A stretch of 47,780 bases of DNA from Bacteroidales bacterium (lineage in GTDB: Bacteria > Bacteroidota > Bacteroidia > Bacteroidales > P3). Positions 41,355 through 47,780 of this stretch are shown piece by piece. Location: assembly GCA_017550405.1 (NCBI GenBank), contig JAFZPH010000003.1, positions 1 to 47,780 on the forward strand, written 5' to 3'. Both the position numbers and the translations under genes were made by a program. The notes under the pieces were generated by a model. It was not told where the DNA came from and searched no databases. It saw only the letters and a list, made by a program, of their open reading frames with translations. Position 1 is the first letter of the stretch, and the number at the start of each line of letters is the position of its first letter.

Positions 41355-41532
41355 CATCCCCCCACCCGTCCCCACCGAAATATCCATTCCATCCTGAGTA
41401 TCAACGCATCAGTCCCATCCTCCAGCCCCGATTTCATCCCTCCAAAATCTTGCCACAATAACTGATATTTTTGATAACACCCATCACGCTTGACAAAAAC
41501 ATACTATCAATCATCCATCTCAAACACTTTTT

Positions 41533-41564
41533 TTTGCTATATTCGAAAATAATTGTATATTTGC
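41533..41564 (+). promoter_or_regulatory. Promoter of the small ORF-HU transcript
   Basis: TTTG (41533-41536), 19 bp, then TATATTTGC (41556-41564): a full consensus match. Transcription should start near 41570, about 10 nt before the first ATG (41581). Confidence 0.8.
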
Positions 41565-41580
41565 ATTACCTTAAAAGAAG

Positions 41581-41775
41581 ATGATAATAGACATAACTAA
41601 CACATTACTCGTACATAAGCAATGCAGAATTAACATTTATAATGGTAAAAATGCAAAAATAGGCATTCCAAATCATGTCATCTATGCCTTTTTGGGCACT
41701 GAAAGCCATGAAGGAATCACACAACAACCATTTTCTCCTGCAGGAGCCACATTACCTTTTGGGAGAAACAACTAA
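41581..41775 (+). CDS. Possible 64-residue leader protein before HU
   Basis: A 64-codon open frame directly after the HU promoter and 21 bp before the HU start. It is A+T rich and matches no family known to me. It may be translated (leader of about 10 nt) or may be a non-coding leader. Codon use is unlike the neighbouring genes, so confidence is low. Confidence 0.3.
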   Translation: MIIDITNTLLVHKQCRINIYNGKNAKIGIPNHVIYAFLGTESHEGITQQPFSPAGATLPFGRNN

Positions 41776-41796
41776 ATAATCTATACATCAAGCTCA

Positions 41797-42069
41797 ATGA
41801 CCAAAGCAGATATCGTTAAAAAAATCCATTCCCGCACGGGCATACGTAACAAAGACGTAAGCGCCATTGTAGATGCTTTCCTGTCAACCATCAAATACAA
41901 CATGGTCCATGGCCACAACATCTACTTCCGCGGTTTCGGCACTTTCGCCATCAAGCGCCACAATGCAAAAAAGGCCTACAGCATCAACAACGCCTCTTTT
42001 GTCACCCTACCTCCTTACTCCTCACCCATTTTCAAGCCAGGCAAAGAACTGACTTGCAAAACCTGGTGA
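41797..42069 (+). CDS. HU-family DNA-binding protein
   Basis: A 90-residue histone-like protein: MTKADIVKKIHSRTGIRNKD, then YFRGFGTFAIKRH and the closing FKPGKEL. The arm sequence is shortened and varied as in the Bacteroidetes HU group. It bends DNA. It is a single gene with its own promoter (41533). Confidence 0.92.
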   Translation: MTKADIVKKIHSRTGIRNKDVSAIVDAFLSTIKYNMVHGHNIYFRGFGTFAIKRHNAKKAYSINNASFVTLPPYSSPIFKPGKELTCKTW

Positions 42070-42274
42070 CCTGTAGCACCCAATCACCCTCCACCACACG
42101 ACAGCTCTAGACCTCGGCCGTGACCTACCGACACCTGTTGGTTCAGGCGAAACGGCACCGGCACTTTTTTTCTTCACCTCCGCACAATAGAAACCGACAT
42201 TCCACGTTTATAAAAAACGTTAATACAAATCCTGTACCTACAAAAACCGGTCCCGGACAATAAACTACACGACA

Positions 42275-42910
42275 ATGAAACACACACGCCGCATCATCGT
42301 TTTCACTCTTTTGGTGGCCTTCGGCTCCTCTGCTTTTAGCCAAGACATCGACAAGATTATCCGTCCACGCAAACGGCAGACTCCCGCCCTGTACCTCAAA
42401 GCCTACTACCTCTCCCCCTCCATCAATATGGTCAACGCCATCCGTGCCGACATCACCTACGGCGAGACCTTAGGTGTCATCCGTAATATCAACATCGGCC
42501 TCTCCTACCGTATCCCCATCTACCGCTTCATCTATATCCAGCCCGAAGCCATCTACGGCTTTGCCACCGACTGGAACGATGCCTTCCAAAGCCGCGACCA
42601 ATTCTTCCCCCGCATCGGCTATGCCTTCGAGCACCGGCTCTACAGCAGTTTTGACTTCCCCATCCATATCGGTGCCCGCTGGTGCCCCTCCAAACTCTTT
42701 GCCGCCCGTGCCTATCTCGGCCCCGTATTCAATTTCACCCTCGCAAAAAAAGACTTCCGCTACACCCCGGGCTATGTCTTCTCGACGGGTGTCGGCCTCG
42801 ACCTGCTCAACATCCTCAGCGTCGATGCAGGATACCGCATAGGCATGTACAACCTCACCATCTATAACGAAACCGCCCATTTCTTCCTCGCGACAAGCAT
42901 CAAATTCTAA
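42275..42910 (+). CDS. Small outer-membrane beta-barrel protein
   Basis: A 211-residue exported protein (signal peptide 1-22). The mature part alternates hydrophobic residues as in eight-strand barrels: ALYLKAYYLSPSIN, IGLSYRIPIYRFIYIQPEAI, HIGARWCPSKLFAARAYLGP, SVDAGYRIGMYNLTI, ending in Phe (TSIKF), the typical C-terminal residue for outer-membrane insertion. The single Cys is internal. No specific family is recognised. Confidence 0.8.
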   Translation: MKHTRRIIVFTLLVAFGSSAFSQDIDKIIRPRKRQTPALYLKAYYLSPSINMVNAIRADITYGETLGVIRNINIGLSYRIPIYRFIYIQPEAIYGFATDWNDAFQSRDQFFPRIGYAFEHRLYSSFDFPIHIGARWCPSKLFAARAYLGPVFNFTLAKKDFRYTPGYVFSTGVGLDLLNILSVDAGYRIGMYNLTIYNETAHFFLATSIKF

Positions 42911-43092
42911 CCCACCTGCCCTCTTCTCCTCACCTTTTTCCATCTTCCCATCCCACTGCCCCCTAACAAAGAATAGTATTCCGACAACAGACACAACATC
43001 AAATATAGTATAACACAATCACTCATCCTGTCAGAGACACACGCATTCAAAACAGAATATATATAACCCAATAATAATAAAACCACACTATT

Positions 43093-44067
43093 ATGAAAAA
43101 GAAAACAATACTTCTGCTAGCCTGTCTCACCCTCACCGCATTCACCGCCAATGCACAGCTGGGTGACATATTGAACAAAGCCGCTCGGAAAGCAACCCAA
43201 AAAGCCACCGAGAAATTAACCGACAAGGCTGCCGATGCCGCCGCCAAGTCTCTCGAAAGCAAACTGGAGCAAAACAAGAAAAAGACCACTGCCGACGAAG
43301 ATGTCAACGAGCAGCCCGCCAGCATCAGCCTCATGCTCACAACACAGATGCCCGAGCTGCCCACTGCCGAGCAATACACCAAATACAAAGAAGCCGAGCT
43401 CAACGAACAGACCCTTAAATTGATGGTAAGCCCCGTCACCTCTTTCCAGTCCAACATCCTCAGCCTCTCCATGAAGATATTCTCCCAGATCGACTCAACC
43501 GAGCTGACCGAAGCCACCTACCGTCAGGCTGAAATGTCCACTGGCCTCACCCGCGAAGAGCTCGAACACCTGGCCACACTCCCCGACGACCAACAGCAGG
43601 CCTACCTTCAAGCCCACTACAAAGAGGGCACCGCACAAGCAGCCCTCATCCAGCAAGCCGCCGAAGCCAGCGAATACCTCAAGCCCATCCAGCCACTCAT
43701 CGACCAATGGGAATCTTTCAACAGCCGCATCGACGACCTCTACAAATCCTCCGACGAACAATGCAAGCAAATCTACCAACGCTACTCCCAGCAGTTGAAC
43801 AAAGCTTCCGACAAAGAACGCAACAAAATACTCATCAAATATTACTCCGAGATTGCCCCCATCGTGCGCAACACCGTGTTGCAGGCCCTCCAAATCCGGC
43901 TTTCCGAACAGATGCCCGTTGCCGAGCAGATCGAACAGCACATCTCCTCCATCCGGGCCGAACACCCCGACCTTTTCTCCCTGAGCCTTAACTACCCCAG
44001 AAACACCGCCACCCTCTTCCTCGCCGAACCCGCACACATGCTCGACATCCCTCAATACTCCGACTAA
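43093..44067 (+). CDS. Exported alpha-helical protein of unknown function
   Basis: A 324-residue protein (signal peptide 1-21). After it come a Lys/Ala/Glu-rich helical part (about 25-65, KATQKATEKLTDKAADAAAK) and a further helical region with several short Gln-rich stretches. There is no lipobox and no membrane helix, so it is likely periplasmic. It is 48 bp before the TrkA/RyR-like gene and may be co-transcribed with it. No family name could be assigned. Confidence 0.75.
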   Translation: MKKKTILLLACLTLTAFTANAQLGDILNKAARKATQKATEKLTDKAADAAAKSLESKLEQNKKKTTADEDVNEQPASISLMLTTQMPELPTAEQYTKYKEAELNEQTLKLMVSPVTSFQSNILSLSMKIFSQIDSTELTEATYRQAEMSTGLTREELEHLATLPDDQQQAYLQAHYKEGTAQAALIQQAAEASEYLKPIQPLIDQWESFNSRIDDLYKSSDEQCKQIYQRYSQQLNKASDKERNKILIKYYSEIAPIVRNTVLQALQIRLSEQMPVAEQIEQHISSIRAEHPDLFSLSLNYPRNTATLFLAEPAHMLDIPQYSD

Positions 44068-44115
44068 CCTCCTCCGCTGCAAGTCTAATTCTTTAACCCA
44101 CTCATAATACCACCC

Positions 44116-46137
44116 ATGCAGATATCCAGCAAATGGAAACGCCTCCTATGGCACTTCGACCGTTCACTCCATACCCATCAGGCATGGAAAGCCCTTCTTT
44201 GGCCTCTGGGACTGGGGGCATTCCTGCTACTCTTCTTCTGGCTTATCGGCCTTATCTGGCCCCCTACACCCATGACCCTCTACACCTCCGGCGGCATCTC
44301 CCGCTGGTCCGAAACCACCTCTCTCCTCCTCGACCCCGGCCAGTTCCCCATGCGCTCGCGCCTGCCCATCGCCCTCCAGTTCATCATCGCCCTTGCCGGT
44401 GCTGTCCTCTTCACTGCCTTCCTCATCGCCACTGCCACCGTCGTCCTTGTCAACCGCCGCGACAACTATCTTGACGGACGCACCCGCTACCACTTCGACG
44501 ACCATGTCCTCGTCCTCGGTGGCAGCCATACCCTCATCCACCTCCTCAAGACCCTCGACGACAAACCCGAGCTCAAGGACAAAACCTGGGTCATCCTCAC
44601 CTCCTCCGACCCCCGCCGCCTGCGCGACCTCGTCAGCACCTCCCTCCCCGACTCCGCACGCCGTCTCTCCTACGTCATCTACTACGGCAACTCCGCCGAC
44701 CCCGCCACCCTGCGCTCCTGCCAAATAGAGCTTGCCTCCTCCATTTTCATCATCGGCGAAGACAACCAGCCCGAACAGGACCAGCACAACATCGAGTGCT
44801 GGAACGCCCTGCGCCACCTGCGCAGCAACGCCACACAGATGGCCCAGTGCTACCTTTTCACCTCACAGCCCGTCTCCGGCCAACTGCTCCGCGCCCTTCC
44901 GCAGGAATCCCACACCACCCTCGAGACAAACGTGGTCAACATCTATCAATCCATCGCCCGACAGACGCTCATCCCACAGAGCCACAGCTCCGACCACCTC
45001 ACCCTCGACCGCTTCCTGCTCACTGCCGACAGCTCCCGCTTTGTCCACCTTGTCATCGTCGGCATGTCGCCCATGGGTCTTGCTTTTGCCGACACCGCCG
45101 CGCAGCTCTGCCACTTCCCCAACTTCTCCTCCTCCACACCCCATCCCCTCCGCACCCGCATCACCTTCATCGACCCCGATGCCGATGTCAAGCTTGAGTG
45201 TTTCCGCACCCAATACCAGCCACTTTTCAACCTCTCCCACATCACTCTCCGCACCGATGTCAATGGCTGGCAGTCCTCTCGTCCCGACAAAGAGTATGGC
45301 GACTTCCTCGACATCGAATGGCAATTCCTGAAGGGCTCTATCCATCAGCAGTGGATTCGCGACTTCCTCCTTGCCGCCGCACTCGACAACCACCAGGTCC
45401 TCTCCCTTGCCCTCTGCGACGACTCGCCCTCGCGCAACCTTGCCGACGCCCTCAGCCTACCCCCGCAGTTCTTCCCCTTCAACGACCCCGACACCCCCTC
45501 CGCCGCCACTCCCGTCATCTATACCTACCAGCCCGGCTCCGGCGTCCTCGCCCAAGCTGCACACACCGAGGTGCCACGCTTCCACAATATCGTGCCTTTC
45601 GGCATGACCGACGGCTCCTTCGACCCTCTCGACACCACCCGCATCCTCGCCGCCAAGCGCATCAACTATATCTATCACAAGGTCGACAACGGCAAACCCA
45701 TCAACTCCATCCCCCTCGAACCTGTCTCCCTCAACAACCTCTGGCAGCAACTCTCCATTGCCGAGAAACAGCAGGCACTCCATGCCGCCGCTTTCCTCGA
45801 CCCCCTCATGCGCAACACCAAGTGTCCCGCCGACGGCGCCGACGCCGACAAGGGTACCGACACCATGGCCGACACCCTTGCCCGTCTCGAGCACAACCGC
45901 TGGAACATGGAGATGCTCCTCGAGGGCTACTCGCCGCTCCCCACCGACCACCGCACCCTCCTCAACCAGGCCCTGGCCAGCGACGACAGCCAGCTTCGAC
46001 AGAATGCCGCCGTGCAGAACAAACGCTTCGCCAGCCTCCACCACGTCCTCAAGGACATCACCCCCTACGACGACCTCCCCGCCGACGGCCGCCAACGGCT
46101 CCTCACCGTTGTCAGCCACTACCACATGGTTCACTGA
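44116..46137 (+). CDS. Two-helix membrane protein with double TrkA-like Rossmann region and RyR-like tail
   Basis: A 673-residue protein. Two N-terminal helices (about 28-48 and 84-112) with a short loop resemble a minimal pore. A first Rossmann-like nucleotide-binding domain starts at about 130 (DHVLVLGGSHTLIHLL) and a second at about 311 (LVIVGMSPMGLAFADTA), as in TrkA/RCK and CASTOR/POLLUX-like channels. The tail (about 600-673, ARLEHNRWNMEMLLEGY) fits the bacterial RyR-domain pattern. No canonical potassium filter is seen. A ligand-gated ion channel or nucleotide-sensing conflict effector are both possible. The C-terminal call is by pattern only. Confidence 0.6.
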   Translation: MQISSKWKRLLWHFDRSLHTHQAWKALLWPLGLGAFLLLFFWLIGLIWPPTPMTLYTSGGISRWSETTSLLLDPGQFPMRSRLPIALQFIIALAGAVLFTAFLIATATVVLVNRRDNYLDGRTRYHFDDHVLVLGGSHTLIHLLKTLDDKPELKDKTWVILTSSDPRRLRDLVSTSLPDSARRLSYVIYYGNSADPATLRSCQIELASSIFIIGEDNQPEQDQHNIECWNALRHLRSNATQMAQCYLFTSQPVSGQLLRALPQESHTTLETNVVNIYQSIARQTLIPQSHSSDHLTLDRFLLTADSSRFVHLVIVGMSPMGLAFADTAAQLCHFPNFSSSTPHPLRTRITFIDPDADVKLECFRTQYQPLFNLSHITLRTDVNGWQSSRPDKEYGDFLDIEWQFLKGSIHQQWIRDFLLAAALDNHQVLSLALCDDSPSRNLADALSLPPQFFPFNDPDTPSAATPVIYTYQPGSGVLAQAAHTEVPRFHNIVPFGMTDGSFDPLDTTRILAAKRINYIYHKVDNGKPINSIPLEPVSLNNLWQQLSIAEKQQALHAAAFLDPLMRNTKCPADGADADKGTDTMADTLARLEHNRWNMEMLLEGYSPLPTDHRTLLNQALASDDSQLRQNAAVQNKRFASLHHVLKDITPYDDLPADGRQRLLTVVSHYHMVH

Positions 46138-46155
46138 CCCGCCGCCGACAGCTAT

Positions 46156-46407
46156 TCAGGGTTCTCCGATGGCTTCCACTATAGCCCGCTGCTGCGCGAT
46201 TGTTATCAGCCGCTGGCCGGGACGATAGCCCAACGCCTCCAGCTCTTCCTTCAGCCCCGGAAACGACGCTATCTCGCAGTTCAGCCAGTTCAGCGCCGAC
46301 CGTCGCGACATGGTGTCGCGGGTGTAGAGCATGGCAAAGGCACTCTTTGTATACGGCTTGAACACAAACGGTTCCTTCCCTTCGGGGTTCAGATTGTCAA
46401 TCTTCAT
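46156..46407 (-). CDS. DUF4248-like small protein
   Basis: An 83-residue protein with the DUF4248 layout: FKPYTKSAFAMLYTRD, ALNWLNCEIASFPGLKEELE, ALGYRPGQRLITIAQQRAIV, EAIGEP. Members occur in Bacteroides genomes, often near small accessory gene groups, and their function is unknown. It overlaps the upstream gene by 11 bp. Confidence 0.75.
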   Translation of the reverse strand: MKIDNLNPEGKEPFVFKPYTKSAFAMLYTRDTMSRRSALNWLNCEIASFPGLKEELEALGYRPGQRLITIAQQRAIVEAIGEP

Positions 46408-46741
46408 ACTTCACCCCCTTTGCTATTCCGCCCCTCATGCGCACAATCCGCACAGCCTGCGGCACGATGGTTTGCACTGCCTGCAGCACATCGGCCACAC
46501 TGCGGCGTTCCAAATAAGGCTGTCTGTCCAGCACCGCCTGCACGGCACTGTCGTCCACCTCATGGCGGTAGGCCACCGTCTCGTGGATAATCCCGTACAC
46601 CCATTCCTGACGGAAACCGTATTCGCGTACCAGACGCCGTGCCGTGGAATCTTCCATCTCGGCAAACACCAGTCGCAGGTGCATGCCCTTGTCATCTTTA
46701 ATAAACAGGCTCGTCTGCCTGCGTTCAATCAATACTATCAT
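46397..46741 (-). CDS. 114-residue protein of unknown function
   Basis: Starts at MIVLIERRQTSLFIKDDKG; a longer frame to 46843 would run into the gene above it, so 46741 is preferred. It shows a mixed pattern with HLRLVFAEMEDSTARRLVRE and a charged C-terminus. No family was recognised. It is tightly linked to the DUF4248-like gene and the 289-residue gene. Confidence 0.6.
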   Translation of the reverse strand: MIVLIERRQTSLFIKDDKGMHLRLVFAEMEDSTARRLVREYGFRQEWVYGIIHETVAYRHEVDDSAVQAVLDRQPYLERRSVADVLQAVQTIVPQAVRIVRMRGGIAKGVKYED

Positions 46742-46754
46742 AATCACCTCTGTT

Positions 46755-47624
46755 TTAAATTGTCTCACCATAATTTGTTTCCGTGCGGGGCGGCCGGGAA
46801 TTGTCGTTGGGGGTGAGGAAAGGCTCCTCCCCATCGCAACCATACGAACGGCAGGCCTCCGCCAACGCCTCCTCGCTGCCCATGCGGGCCAGCAGCGGGT
46901 TGTCGCACACCAGGTGCTGGGTAGAGCGTTTCAGCCCGCTCCGCCCCTCGCGGAGATGCACCCACGCCATACCGCCCACCACACGGCTTGCCGCCGCCAG
47001 CACGCCACCGCGCGACACAAAGCCCAGCCGCTCGGCAGAGCCCTGCCACAGCGGCTGCCCATCGTCCGGGTCGAGCGCAAGGCGCACACACTGCACTTCA
47101 GCCTCGGGCAAACCGGTTGCGGGGTTCTCGCGCTGGAAGGCCACATAGAACCACAGCGCGTCGTTGAAGCAGAAGTCATCGTTGTTGCGCACGATGGCCG
47201 CCGCCAGCTGTCCCACGGTAGTCCCCTCGTCCACGGTCAGCCGCCCCAAGGCGATGTCGGTGGCATACGCCGTGCCGTCGTCGCTCACCGCTATGGACCG
47301 GAGGGTGCCTTCCGACACTCGCACCGAGTTCACCACACAAGCGCCGTTGCGGGTCTGCCCCCGCGTCAGGTACACGGGCTCGGCATGCATGCCGTGCGAC
47401 ACAAAGGCGTTGTAGGCCGTCCGACCCTTGCCGATGCATTCTAACTGCGGCTTGCACTGCGGCCCAAACGCCCGCCAGAAATTCACCAGATTGGACCACC
47501 GCGAGCAGACGGTTATCTGCCGGGGCGTGGCCTGGGGACCTTTGCCGGCATTATGCCGCACCCGTCCCACCATCCGGCCGTTGCGCCAGTAGAATGTCAT
47601 GTCGCCCACCCTGACGGTGGCCAT
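46755..47624 (-). CDS. 289-residue protein of unknown function, DUF6266-like start
   Basis: It starts MATVRVGDMTFYWRNGRMVG and continues RQITVCSRWSNLVNFWRAFG, which recalls DUF6266-type proteins of Bacteroidetes; this is a weak pattern match. No signal peptide and no membrane helix are seen. It is followed 13 bp later by the 114-residue gene, and its 5' end is divergent from the partial gene at 47686. Confidence 0.6.
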   Translation of the reverse strand: MATVRVGDMTFYWRNGRMVGRVRHNAGKGPQATPRQITVCSRWSNLVNFWRAFGPQCKPQLECIGKGRTAYNAFVSHGMHAEPVYLTRGQTRNGACVVNSVRVSEGTLRSIAVSDDGTAYATDIALGRLTVDEGTTVGQLAAAIVRNNDDFCFNDALWFYVAFQRENPATGLPEAEVQCVRLALDPDDGQPLWQGSAERLGFVSRGGVLAAASRVVGGMAWVHLREGRSGLKRSTQHLVCDNPLLARMGSEEALAEACRSYGCDGEEPFLTPNDNSRPPRTETNYGETI

Positions 47625-47685
47625 CGGAATACTTGATTTTTTACGCTCTTATACAATAATAGACTGAATTTTTCGTTATAGAAGC

Positions 47686-47780
47686 ATGGAAGAAAAGAGA
47701 CACACAGCAGACAGCATAATGGAGCTGGTCAAGCAACTGCCCATAGAGGAACGAGTGCGGCTGCAGTCCATGCTGAAGGA
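47686..47780 (+). CDS. Start of a gene cut by the window end
   Basis: ATG at 47686, then EEKRHTADSIMELVKQLPIE ... to the last base with no stop. The amphipathic start recalls small antitoxin-like or regulator proteins (LPIEERVRL), but only 31 codons are visible. Confidence 0.5.
   Translation, partial: MEEKRHTADSIMELVKQLPIEERVRLQSMLK

Larger units (their letters stand above)
41278..41580. other. Intergenic region between tig and the HU genes
   Basis: 303 bp with the tig terminator (41322-41354) and the HU promoter (41533-41564). No gene was seen in between. Confidence 0.6.

Overview
The window is chromosomal DNA from a Bacteroidota bacterium, most likely order Bacteroidales. The evidence is: repeated promoters of the Bacteroidetes type (TTTG, 19-21 bp, TAnnTTTG); a secreted cysteine protease with a type IX secretion (T9SS) sorting tail; a GldF-GldG fusion; a fimbrillin-like lipoprotein; lipid A synthesis (LpxB); and many lipoproteins, SusC-like carboxypeptidase-regulatory domains and TonB-type barrels. 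Coding DNA is fairly G+C rich with strong third-position bias, which creates long antisense open frames that are not genes. Gaps between genes are A+T rich. No rRNA, tRNA, CRISPR array or insertion sequence was recognised.

Layout. 1-705: non-coding, palindrome-rich, ending in a consensus sigma-54 promoter for a frameshifted small heat-shock gene. 1276-5443 (+): an operon for amino-acid (glycine-type) lipid synthesis (O-acyltransferase and N-acyltransferase), the GTPase EngB and a PBP4-type protein lacking its catalytic serine, closed by a strong terminator. 5521-8109 (-): a T9SS C10 protease and a lipoprotein. 8187-15933 (-): an ABC ATPase and permease, two paralogous GIN-domain lipoproteins, a YtrA-type GntR regulator, an outer-membrane barrel and a carboxypeptidase-regulatory-domain protein. 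A perfect YtrA-like palindrome lies on the promoter of the ABC gene. 16359-26471 (-): a compact housekeeping run of gldFG, a DUF4340 protein, surE, a small membrane protein, lpxB, a SpoIID protein, a thioredoxin-fold protein, ftsY and rimO. 26549-30032 (-): an M28 peptidase homologue with degraded catalytic residues and a ClC channel. 30214-34311 (+): an OmpA-like lipoprotein, then an ECF sigma factor, a candidate anti-sigma factor and a repeat-barrel protein. 34363-37427 (-): NlpC/P60 hydrolase, O-antigen ligase/polymerase and Wzz. 37901-39556 (-): a fimbrillin/FISUMP lipoprotein preceded by a 51-residue peptide gene. 39916-46137 (+): trigger factor, HU, two secreted proteins and a large two-helix, double-Rossmann protein with a RyR-like tail. 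46156-47780: three small unknown genes (-) and the start of another (+).

Most of the window serves the cell envelope: lipid A and amino-acid lipids, surface polysaccharide, peptidoglycan hydrolysis, T9SS and gliding-type components, and two separate envelope regulons (YtrA-type and ECF-type), each carrying GIN-like beta-repeat proteins. The least expected signals are the operator in the YtrA operon, the sigma-54 site before hsp20, the two enzyme homologues with lost catalytic residues, the small peptide gene before the fimbrillin, and the RyR/TrkA-like membrane protein.
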